DNA of 9,810 nt. Origin: Bacteroidota bacterium. Its GTDB lineage: Bacteria > Bacteroidota > Bacteroidia > Chitinophagales > Chitinophagaceae. Position 1 is the first letter of the stretch, and each line of letters opens with the position of its first letter. Below the pieces are notes generated by a model, which was not told where the DNA came from, did no database searches, and was given only the letters and a program-made list of their open reading frames with translations. This document shows, one piece after another, positions 1-5,935 of this stretch. The translations under genes and the position numbers were made by a program. Where the stretch lies: positions 1 through 9,810 of the forward strand of contig JAEWJV010000506.1 of the NCBI GenBank assembly GCA_023386395.1, read 5' to 3'.

Positions 1-1037
1 CCATAGAGTTTTCCATACTTGCGGTATTGCTGTGCCACCAATTGCGCAATCGGGCCTTCACCGCGCATGCGCACACCCCAGCGCGTATCATTCACTTTGC
101 TATCGTGGCTTTTTTCAATTAAATGCCAAACCTTATCGGCCCGTTCCGGGAAGTTTTTATAGAGCCAGTCGCGAAACAGAAACTTAATAGCGCCATTCAA
201 CCGTATAAATGTATAAGCTGTAAACGTTGCGCCATTATCCCTTGCTGCTTTCATGATGCGTTGCATTTCATGTTCATTCAATCCCGGTATCATCGGTCCC
301 ATCATAATACCCATGCGCACACCGGCAGAACTTAATTCATTGATCACTTTTAATTTTTGTTTGGCCGTTGTGGTCCGCGGTTCCATCACGCGTCTTAAAT
401 CTTCATTAAACGATGTTATAGATACCATGGCCGATACAATATTTTTTCTGCCCATATCGGCCAGCACATCTTTATCTTTTAATATCCATGAATTTTTGGT
501 GAGGATGCCAACAGGTTGATTGAACTCGTTACACACTTCCAGCAACCCGCGTGTTAAACGATATTTTTGTTCCGCAGGCTGGTAACAATCTGTATTGCCG
601 CTTAACATGATGGGCGTGGCATCCCATTTTGGATGTTGTAAAAATTTACGCAATAACTGCGGCGCATTTTTCTTCACAATGATCTTTTGCTCAAAGTCCA
701 TTCCGGCGCTGTAACCCCAGTATTCATGCACGTTGCGGGCATAACAATATATGCAGCCATGTTCGCAGCCGGCATAAGGATTCATACTGTAACTCATGCC
801 AACATCCGGGCTTTCCACTTTGTTTACAATCGTTTTTACTTCCTGTTCCAGGTAAACGGTGGGCAATGTTTTTTCTTCCCAATCATCAATGGCTTCCACA
901 TGTTCTTTGGAAACTTCATTTATTAAAAATTTATTTTTTGTATTGAATTGTGCGCCGCGGCCATGATGATAGGTTGCCGTTTCGTCATGATCTTTCGGGC
1001 GTGGTTTTTCATTGGGATTATCGGTTATGTTTTTCAT
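1..1037 (-). CDS. PA0069-family radical SAM protein (SplB-like), 3' end cut by window
   Basis: Translated from the minus strand starting at the ATG whose first base is 1037. The frame stays open for about 345 codons and leaves the window before a stop. The protein shows an early GRGAQFN segment (residues 26-32), then TLPTVYLEQEVKT, then the radical SAM cluster motif CEHGCIYC with C91, C95 and C98, which would bind a 4Fe-4S cluster and S-adenosylmethionine. GNTDCYQPAE and a later MEPRTTT segment follow, both typical of the PA0069 family within COG1533 (SplB-like). The reaction of this family is not established; the link to DNA photoproduct repair is by homology only. Upstream in-frame codons run back to a TAA without another ATG, so this start is well supported. 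No clear ribosome binding site is visible, as is common in this phylum. The neighbouring umuD- and umuC-like genes make a DNA-damage role plausible but unproven. Confidence 0.9.
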   Translation of the reverse strand, partial: MKNITDNPNEKPRPKDHDETATYHHGRGAQFNTKNKFLINEVSKEHVEAIDDWEEKTLPTVYLEQEVKTIVNKVESPDVGMSYSMNPYAGCEHGCIYCYARNVHEYWGYSAGMDFEQKIIVKKNAPQLLRKFLQHPKWDATPIMLSGNTDCYQPAEQKYRLTRGLLEVCNEFNQPVGILTKNSWILKDKDVLADMGRKNIVSAMVSITSFNEDLRRVMEPRTTTAKQKLKVINELSSAGVRMGIMMGPMIPGLNEHEMQRIMKAARDNGATFTAYTFIRLNGAIKFLFRDWLYKNFPERADKVWHLIEKSHDSKVNDTRWGVRMRGEGPIAQLVAQQYRKYGKLY

Positions 1038-1068
1038 TCTCAGAATATTTTTATTTTTTATAAATTTC

Positions 1069-1324
1069 TTTTAATGCTGCGCATACGTTTTTATTGCTCT
1101 TTTCTCTTGAAAGAAAAGAACCAAAAGTTCAAGAACGGATGATATTTCAACACATCCGTTCGCACGCCGTGATTGAGCTTTGTACTGATGATTTTTTAGC
1201 TGTTGAACCTTGATGCTTAATGCAACAGCGTTTTTATTTTATCCTCTTAAACTTTAAAGAATAATATTTTTTATTGAATTAAGATCAGGTTAATCCATTA
1301 ATCCTCTAAATCCCGGTTCAGGCA
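1069..1324 (+). repeat. Left arm of a long imperfect inverted repeat (composite structured element)
   Basis: This gene-free stretch aligns by eye, in inverted orientation, with 2709-2986. Matching landmarks in order are TTTTAATGCT (1069-1078), a small hairpin (1099-1118, stem CTTTTCT/AGAAAAG), AACCAAA, a second hairpin (1133-1161, stem GAACGGATG/CATCCGTTC), the 16-bp identical block ACGCCGTGATTGAGCT (1164-1179), CCTTGA, TAAACTTT, and a terminal stretch near 1276-1324 that reads TGCCTGAAC..GGGATTT on the minus strand. Overall identity looks like roughly 60-70 percent with small gaps. No open reading frame of note lies inside it. It could be a dispersed intergenic element present twice by chance of insertion, or the ends of a unit that once moved together. 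Confidence 0.65.
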
Positions 1325-1342
1325 ATGCTGCTATTTATTCTA

Positions 1343-1406
1343 CAGTACAAGTGTTGCGACGCAAGGAACGATGCCATTTTTTCTACTGCTGGTAACATAA
1401 TAATTA
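1343..1406 (+). repeat. Dispersed intergenic repeat, copy 1 (TTGCGACGCAA core)
   Basis: Bases 1345-1364 are identical over 20 bp to 5177-5196. The block includes the palindromic core TTGCGACGCAA. Exactly 23 bases after the shared block, both copies continue with GCTGGT (1388 and 5220) followed by an AT-rich tail ending in AATTA. This copy lies between the radical SAM gene and the UmuD-like gene. Confidence 0.6.
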
Positions 1407-1460
1407 TAACCTCATCAATGAATACTGCTTGAATAAATTAAAAGCTGATGAACAGAGGCA

Positions 1461-1480
1461 TCCCACTCCATGGAGAGGGA
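1461..1480. repeat. 20-bp palindrome downstream of the UmuD-like gene
   Basis: TCCC-A-CTCCATGGAG-A-GGGA is a palindrome over 20 bp with one A/A mismatch pair. It lies 16 bases past the stop of the leftward UmuD-like gene. It could fold in the transcript of that gene, but no run of T follows it on the minus strand, so an intrinsic terminator is not well supported. A short dispersed intergenic palindrome is the alternative reading. Confidence 0.45.
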
Positions 1481-1495
1481 CGAGGGTGAGGACTT

Positions 1496-2008
1496 CTAAT
1501 AAAACCGTTGCGCCTTCCCATATTTATCTTTCTGATTGAATTCACTTTTGTTTTTTGTGACAAACAGGCTTCGTTCCAATACATGTATCACGCAGGTTAC
1601 CACGCCCCATACATGGCTGCGGTCATCAAAGTTGTGAAGCTGGATATTGCTCATGCGCTTATTGGCGCATAGCAGTTCCACATACGTTGGATTACGTTGT
1701 ATTCTTCGCACCAGCAACTCACCGTCGAGTACGGCAACGATCAGTTTTCCACTGGCCGGCCTTATGCTGCGGTCAACAATTAAAACGTCGCCGTTAAAAA
1801 TGCCGTCTTCCATCATGGCATCGCCATTCATGCGAAAGAAAAAGGTGGCAGGTTTATTTAAAATAAGCTGCTCGTTTAAATCAATGCCGCGTTCCATATA
1901 ATCATCGGCAGCAGCGGCAAAGCCATTGACATTAGCCGTTTTCACATCATGTTGTGAAAAATTTTTGCTGCCGGCATAAGCAGCTCTATAACCCTGTTGT
2001 GCTTCCAT
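1496..2008 (-). CDS. UmuD-like S24-family protein with apparently inactive Ser/Lys dyad
   Basis: 170 residues; the start is firm because an in-frame TAG lies two codons upstream. Residues 28-145 align with E. coli UmuD: NGFAAAADDYMERGIDLN corresponds to the region after the UmuD cleavage site, and NGDVLIVDRSI, VAVLDGELLV and WGVVTCVIHV follow in order. UmuD cleaves itself with a Ser-Lys dyad to form UmuD', the partner of UmuC in polymerase V. Here the serine position in the GDSM motif is Ala64 (NGDAM, codon GCC) and the lysine position is Arg101 (LLVRRI). The Cys-Gly cleavage bond is Asn28-Gly29. I infer that it neither cleaves itself nor LexA-like partners, and may be a fixed accessory or inhibitory subunit. 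It has no DNA-binding domain, and a basic tail of about 25 residues extends past the usual UmuD end. It is transcribed away from umuC rather than in the usual umuDC operon. Confidence 0.85.
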   Translation of the reverse strand: MEAQQGYRAAYAGSKNFSQHDVKTANVNGFAAAADDYMERGIDLNEQLILNKPATFFFRMNGDAMMEDGIFNGDVLIVDRSIRPASGKLIVAVLDGELLVRRIQRNPTYVELLCANKRMSNIQLHNFDDRSHVWGVVTCVIHVLERSLFVTKNKSEFNQKDKYGKAQRFY

Positions 2009-2010
2009 AT

Positions 2011-2069
2011 ACTAATAAATTTATTGACTAATTTTTTTAGTAAAATTAAACTAAATTGGTTAGCTTAGC
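2011..2069. promoter_or_regulatory. ACTAA/TTAGT half-site array between divergent genes
   Basis: The 95-bp spacer between the UmuD-like gene and the first 2H gene holds six related pentamers: ACTAA at 2011, 2027 and 2050, TTAGT at 2037, and TTAGC at 2060 and 2065. Two inverted pairs are perfect: ACTAA-N5-TTAGT (2027-2041) and TTTAGT-N8-ACTAAA (2036-2055). Such an arrangement between divergent genes is what an operator controlling both would look like. The binding protein is unknown, and the AT-rich context raises the chance of coincidence. Confidence 0.4.
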
Positions 2070-2103
2070 GTTTTAATAAGTAAAAAAAACAAATTGTATA
2101 TAT

Positions 2104-2706
2104 ATGGAACAGCAAGTATTTTTTTCATCCGGTTTGCAGTTTGGGTTGCCCAGGTTTTTTGAATATTTATTGGTGGTTCATCCCGGCAAAGAAGTTTTTG
2201 ACCAGATAAAAGCAGAGAAGGAAAATTTTTCGCTGGAGTATAATGTGAGCATTGCAAAAAAAACATCGCCGCATATAACAATTGCCAATTTTTTGGCTAA
2301 GGAAGCCATGGAAGAAACGCTGATTAAATGGATGTATAAGATCATCAGCCATCACAAAAGCTTTGATGTGATGATCAACAATTTCAGCGGTTTTCCTTCA
2401 TCAAAGACTGTATATGCCCGCATCCAGGATCATGAGCCGTTTAAGCAACTGACCACATCGCTAAAAAAAATAAATGAGTACATTAATGATAATGGTTTCC
2501 CCAATGCCAAACTCATCAATTACCCACACATGACGATTGCAAGAAGCCTGCAGCAACAAGTGTATGAAAAGGCCATTATGGATTATTCGCGCAAAACATT
2601 CAATGCCCGTTTTGTGGTCGATGAACTGGTTTTATTAAGACGCCAGAATCAATATGACAAATGCAGGCAGGTGAGTGTGTTTAAGTTGGGCACGGCATTG
2701 AATTAA
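2104..2706 (+). CDS. 2'-5' RNA ligase/LigT-like 2H phosphoesterase, paralogue 1
   Basis: 200 residues. The two signature motifs of the 2H phosphoesterase superfamily are present: HITI at residues 57-60 and HMTI at 142-145, each followed by a conserved hydrophobic or basic stretch (NFL and ARSL). Between them lies FSGFPSSKTVY, equivalent to the substrate-pocket region in LigT-like proteins. Family members act on 2',3'-cyclic phosphates or 2'-5' linked nucleotides in RNA; the actual substrate here is unknown. The protein is clearly related to the product of 3093-3740 (shared EYLLV, PHIT, FPS.T.Y, PH.TIAR.LQ and YEK). It is divergent from the UmuD-like gene and probably shares its regulatory region. 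No Shine-Dalgarno sequence is visible before the ATG, which follows an A-rich and TATATAT stretch. The right arm of the inverted repeat starts two bases after its stop codon. Confidence 0.85.
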   Translation: MEQQVFFSSGLQFGLPRFFEYLLVVHPGKEVFDQIKAEKENFSLEYNVSIAKKTSPHITIANFLAKEAMEETLIKWMYKIISHHKSFDVMINNFSGFPSSKTVYARIQDHEPFKQLTTSLKKINEYINDNGFPNAKLINYPHMTIARSLQQQVYEKAIMDYSRKTFNARFVVDELVLLRRQNQYDKCRQVSVFKLGTALN

Positions 2707-2708
2707 TG

Positions 2709-2986
2709 TGCCTGAACAGGGATTTGAGTGGATTTAAAGATTAGCAGGAATTAAGGCAAAGCGGTTATGAAAATAGCATCTAAAAGTTTAGAAGTTTGAA
2801 GAAGATTTTATGCAATTGCACCTAACCCTCAAGGAACTATAGCTGAAGAATCAGCAGCATAACAGCTCAATCACGGCGTAAGAAAAAAAGTGCTGAATAT
2901 CTTTTTTTCTTGATTTTTTCTTTGGTTACTTTCTTTTGTATCAAGACAAAAGAAAGTGACAAATATGTTGTCAAAAAGCATTAAAA
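2709..2986 (-). repeat. Right arm of the long imperfect inverted repeat
   Basis: This stretch is the inverted counterpart of 1069-1324. It begins with TGCCTGAACAGGGATTT (2709-2725), contains AGCTCAATCACGGCGT (2864-2879, the exact reverse complement of 1164-1179), and then two hairpins. The first is AAGAAAAAAAG (2880-2890) paired with CTTTTTTTCTT (2901-2911) around a 10-base loop. The second is a 15-bp stem, 2925-2939 with 2946-2960, with one G-T pair and a 6-base loop. The second hairpin could act as a transcription barrier between the two 2H genes, although it is not followed by a T run. The remaining gene-free bases to 3092 are AT-rich and show no recognisable gene. Confidence 0.65.
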
Positions 2987-3092
2987 ATCTTTTGCCACAG
3001 GTTTTTCGTTTTGTAGTATTCAACCCTTTCCCTTTTAAAACTGAAATAAAGAAAACAATTATTAAAGTAAAAATTCCCGTTTAGGGATAGGT

Positions 3093-3740
3093 ATGAAACA
3101 TCCATTTATTATACAGGAATATCTAAGCGAGACGGAAGCGAGAGCAGAAAAACATATTTTACCCGCTGAATATTTGCTGGTATTGCAACCACATGAAGCA
3201 CTGTGGGATGAGATCAAATTCATTAAAGAAAAATTTGCAACAGATTATAGTTGTGAGCAGGCAAGAAAGGGCTTACCACATATAACATTGATGCGGTTTA
3301 AGCAATTTCAATCAACAGAAATACATATCAGGCACCACTTAAGAAATAATGCACGAACCATAGCGCCATTTAAAATTGAACTGAAAGATTTTGGCAGTTT
3401 TCCATCGCACACCATTTACATGAATATAGTGAGTAAAGTACAAATAATGAATGCCGTAAAAACATTACGGCAAAACGCGCAGAAATTTATGAAGCTGGAT
3501 AAAGACAATAAACCACATTTCATAACGGAGCCTCATTTAACTATCGCCAGGAAGCTACAGCCCTGGCAATATGAAAAAGGCTGGCTGGAATATGAACATG
3601 CCGGTTTTCACGGCAGGTTTATTGCCAGTCATGCATTGCTTTTAAAAAGAAAGGAAGGTGAATATTATAAGCAGGTAGAAAAGTTTGCATTTGAAGGCGT
3701 GAAGGAGGAAGTAAAGCAAACAAATTTATTTGACGCCTAA
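3093..3740 (+). CDS. 2'-5' RNA ligase/LigT-like 2H phosphoesterase, paralogue 2, with clamp-motif-like tail
   Basis: 215 residues with both 2H motifs, HITL at 63-66 and HLTI at 148-151, and the shared FGSFPSHTIY segment between them. It has a longer N-terminus than paralogue 1, and the two proteins look like diverged duplicates. The last seven residues are QTNLFDA. Gln-x-x-Leu-Phe (209-213) matches the general pattern of bacterial beta sliding-clamp-binding peptides (QL[S/D]LF-like) and sits at the extreme C-terminus, where such peptides are often found. Paralogue 1 lacks this tail. The gene lies 98 bases before umuC on the same strand, so co-transcription is likely. A role at replication or translesion sites is inference; the enzymatic substrate (cyclic phosphate, 2'-5' linkage or another nucleotide) is not known. 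Confidence 0.85.
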   Translation: MKHPFIIQEYLSETEARAEKHILPAEYLLVLQPHEALWDEIKFIKEKFATDYSCEQARKGLPHITLMRFKQFQSTEIHIRHHLRNNARTIAPFKIELKDFGSFPSHTIYMNIVSKVQIMNAVKTLRQNAQKFMKLDKDNKPHFITEPHLTIARKLQPWQYEKGWLEYEHAGFHGRFIASHALLLKRKEGEYYKQVEKFAFEGVKEEVKQTNLFDA

Positions 3741-3788
3741 GCTCCGTTCAAAGGGCGTTAAGTAAGCCGCTAAGAATATATAACCAAC

Positions 3789-3842
3789 ATGCAACATCAG
3801 GAAACAATATTACAAGCGCACACGCTTCCGGTTCCTCCATGA
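3789..3842 (+). CDS. Possible 17-codon upstream ORF overlapping the umuC start
   Basis: ATG at 3789 opens a 17-codon frame (MQHQETILQAHTLPVPP) whose TGA overlaps the umuC ATG in the arrangement ATGA (3839-3842). This is the classical geometry for translational coupling. The peptide resembles nothing I recognise, and so short a frame can occur by chance. Confidence 0.2.
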   Translation: MQHQETILQAHTLPVPP

Positions 3843-5137
3843 GGGGGCATAGAAGGTATGCCGTTGTTGATTGCAACAGCTTCTATTGTTCTGCCGAACG
3901 TGTTTTTCGTCCCGAACTGGCAGATAAACCGGTTATTGTTTTAAGCAACAATGATGGCTGCATCGTGAGCCGCAGCGATGAAGCCAAGGCCTTTGGCGTT
4001 GAAATGGCCGGCCCTTATTTTAAGGCAAAGGAAATAATTGAAAGAAATAACATCGCTACGTTTTCATCCAACTACAATTTATATGGCGATATGAGCTGGC
4101 GGGTAATGGAAACCCTGCGCATAATAATGGGCGAACAGAATGTAGAAGTATATTCTGTGGATGAAGCCTTTATTAACATGGATGATGTTCCCTTCGAAAA
4201 ACTTGATTCTGCAGCTTTGCAAATAAGAGAAACCGTTGAACAATGGACCGGCGTAAAAGTTTCCGTTGGTGTGGCGCCTACAAAAACACTGAGCAAAGTT
4301 GCCAATCATATTGCCAAACTTGATAAAGAGCAAACAAACTGTGTTACGGTTTTAAAAACAATGGAAGACGTAAACAGAGCGCTGCATAAAACACCCGTAG
4401 GCGATGTGTGGGGCGTGGGAAAACAATATGCCAATAAACTGAAAGCCTTCGGCATTTACGATGCTTATCATTTAACCCAAATGCCTGAAGAATGGGCCAG
4501 GAAAAACCTGGGCGGCGTAGTGGGTTTACGTTTAATAAAAGAACTGAAAGGCGAGCCTTTTATTGTGATGGATGAAGAACTGGTTCAGAAAAAAATGATT
4601 GCTACCACGCGCATGTTTGGCGCACCTGTAAAAGACAGACAAAGTATTAAAGAAGCCGTTGCTACCTATACATCAAGAGCCGCCGAAAAGCTGCGCCGCC
4701 AGTTCGGCGCAGCTTCTGCGATAAGCGCATTTGTTGTTCCTAAAATGCCCCGCTCAGGCGATGGTCATTTTTCACATGGGCCAACGATTAGTGATTGCAT
4801 TATGTTGCCGCACCCCACCTGCGTTACGAGCGAATTAATAAAAGCCGCCATGAAAATTATTGACCGCATTTATGAAGAAGGAAAGCTGTATAAAAAAGCC
4901 GGCGTTATTCTAAGCGGTATTATACAGGATACTTCGGTGCAGGGAGATTTTTTTATTCCGAAAGAACAAAACAACAACCGCATGCTTATGAGCATGATGG
5001 ACAACATCAACTTTAGTATGCGGGATGATATACTGAAGTTTGCCTCCAGCGGCACCAAACGCAACTGGAAGATGCGCCAGGAATTCCGCAGCCCGAGATA
5101 TACTTCAAGGTGGGATGAACTGTGTGAAGTGCGGTAA
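3839..5137 (+). CDS. umuC: Y-family translesion DNA polymerase, UmuC type
   Basis: 432 residues, close to the 422 of E. coli UmuC, the catalytic subunit of DNA polymerase V that copies past lesions. Catalytic carboxylates are all present: D11 in VVDCNSFY, and D108 and E109 in YSVDEAF. Palm and fingers precede a helix-hairpin-helix-like segment (GVWGVGKQYANKLKAFGI-like, near residue 195). The little finger follows (ATTRMFGAPV...), then a UmuC-specific C-terminal region (DUF4113) ending SPRYTSRWDELCEV, which matches the E. coli end SPRYTTR. The usual clamp-binding peptide (QLNLF in E. coli UmuC) is QGDFF at 368-372, a weaker match. The ATG sits inside a small CCTC-CAT-GAGG hairpin and lacks a Shine-Dalgarno sequence. 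No cleavable umuD gene is adjacent; the only umuD-like gene in the window is the divergent one at 1496-2008. Confidence 0.95.
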   Translation: MRGHRRYAVVDCNSFYCSAERVFRPELADKPVIVLSNNDGCIVSRSDEAKAFGVEMAGPYFKAKEIIERNNIATFSSNYNLYGDMSWRVMETLRIIMGEQNVEVYSVDEAFINMDDVPFEKLDSAALQIRETVEQWTGVKVSVGVAPTKTLSKVANHIAKLDKEQTNCVTVLKTMEDVNRALHKTPVGDVWGVGKQYANKLKAFGIYDAYHLTQMPEEWARKNLGGVVGLRLIKELKGEPFIVMDEELVQKKMIATTRMFGAPVKDRQSIKEAVATYTSRAAEKLRRQFGAASAISAFVVPKMPRSGDGHFSHGPTISDCIMLPHPTCVTSELIKAAMKIIDRIYEEGKLYKKAGVILSGIIQDTSVQGDFFIPKEQNNNRMLMSMMDNINFSMRDDILKFASSGTKRNWKMRQEFRSPRYTSRWDELCEVR

Positions 5138-5174
5138 CCATGAATTTGAAACCATAGCCGCCACAAAAATTCAA

Positions 5175-5240
5175 CTGTACAAGTGTTGCGACGCAACCGT
5201 GCTTAACCGGAGTTCAGTAGCTGGTTACCAAAAAATTAAA
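5175..5240 (+). repeat. Dispersed intergenic repeat, copy 2
   Basis: This copy starts about 40 bases after the umuC stop. Bases 5177-5196 equal 1345-1364, and 5187-5203 equal the reverse complement of 7173-7189 (17 bp). A possible hairpin TAACCGG/CTGGTTA with one G-T pair follows the core, with the right half in the conserved GCTGGT block. It occupies the spacer between umuC and the ABC transporter genes and may influence the umuC transcript end. Confidence 0.6.
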
Positions 5241-5285
5241 TAAAGTTTAGTATGCCGGTTGAATTTTAATGCACACATTTGTTGC

Positions 5286-5933
5286 ATGCAACTGCAGTTA
5301 CAAAACATTATTCCAACGCCTTTAAAAGATAAATTGCTGCAACGGCATTCGGATGTGTGGAATAAACAATTGCAATTAAATAATGCTGAATACATAAAAA
5401 TTAAAGCGCCAAGCGGTACAGGTAAAACCACGCTGGTGCACATTCTGTATAAGTTGCGCAAAGATTATGAGGGCAATGTTTTGCTGGATGATAAAAATCT
5501 TGCAGCGTTAAATGCAGATGAGCTTGCTTTACTGCGCCAGCAAAATATCAGCATCATCTTCCAGGACCTGCGTTTGTTTCCCCATCTTACAGCGCGTGAA
5601 AACATTGAGCTTAACCGCGTGCTTCAGCAGCCTTTCTATGAAAGTAATATGATTGATGAAATGGCCGGGCAGCTCGGCATTACACATATTTTACATCAAA
5701 AGGCATCAATGTGCAGTTATGGCGAACAACAGCGTGTTGCTATTATACGCGCATTGATGCAGCCATTTAAATGGCTTATGATGGATGAGCCTTTCAGTCA
5801 TTTGGATAAGAATAATATTACTAAAGCTGCCGCATTAATTGATGCTGAATGCAAAAAACGCAATGCTGGTTTTTTATTAACCGACCTGGAAGATGATGAA
5901 CATTTTAGTTATACGCAGTTGCTGAATTTATAA
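5286..5933 (+). CDS. ABC transporter ATP-binding protein, FtsE/LolD size, degenerate motifs
   Basis: 215 residues from the ATG at 5286; a TTG nine codons earlier is in frame but less likely. The nucleotide-binding domain is recognisable: Walker A APSGTGKTT (41-49), Q-loop IIFQD (Gln93), signature CSYGEQQRVAIIRAL (143-157), Walker B LMMDEP (164-169, Asp167 and Glu168), and D-loop SHLD (171-174). Several positions depart from consensus. The first Walker A glycine is alanine, the LSGGQ serine-glycine pair is replaced by Ser-Tyr, and the switch histidine expected after the last beta strand appears as Asp200 (LLTDLEDD). It is followed two bases later by the permease gene, so the two form an operon and almost certainly one inner-membrane complex. 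The substrate is unknown; the family includes FtsE (cell division), LolD (lipoprotein release) and MacB-type exporters. Confidence 0.85.
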   Translation: MQLQLQNIIPTPLKDKLLQRHSDVWNKQLQLNNAEYIKIKAPSGTGKTTLVHILYKLRKDYEGNVLLDDKNLAALNADELALLRQQNISIIFQDLRLFPHLTARENIELNRVLQQPFYESNMIDEMAGQLGITHILHQKASMCSYGEQQRVAIIRALMQPFKWLMMDEPFSHLDKNNITKAAALIDAECKKRNAGFLLTDLEDDEHFSYTQLLNL

Positions 5934-5935
5934 GT

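Noticed and set aside
123..926. Several plus-strand frames of 70-88 codons
   Set aside because: They are antisense to the radical SAM gene, whose minus-strand frame has clear family motifs.
2060..2355. Minus-strand frames of 62-73 codons opposite the first 2H gene
   Set aside because: They are antisense shadows of a gene with two intact HxTx motifs and share no recognisable features.
2925..2960. Strong 15-bp stem-loop considered as an intrinsic terminator for the first 2H gene
   Set aside because: It is about 220 bases past the stop, lacks a following T run, and has a counterpart hairpin in the other repeat arm, so it is better explained as part of the repeat.
1069..2986. Inverted repeat read as an insertion sequence or composite transposon
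   Set aside because: No transposase is present between or beside the arms, no target-site duplication could be recognised, and the arms are only moderately similar.
5040..5243. A 67-codon plus-strand frame overlapping the end of umuC and running into repeat copy 2, with a CVKC/YKCC cysteine pattern suggesting a small zinc protein
   Set aside because: Its first half is an out-of-frame reading of the conserved umuC end, and its second half translates the dispersed repeat; no independent coding signal is visible.
5259..5285. TTG start nine codons before the chosen ABC ATPase start
   Set aside because: An ATG at 5286 gives a normal beginning (MQLQLQNI) for this family, and the added residues NFNAHICC show no family similarity.
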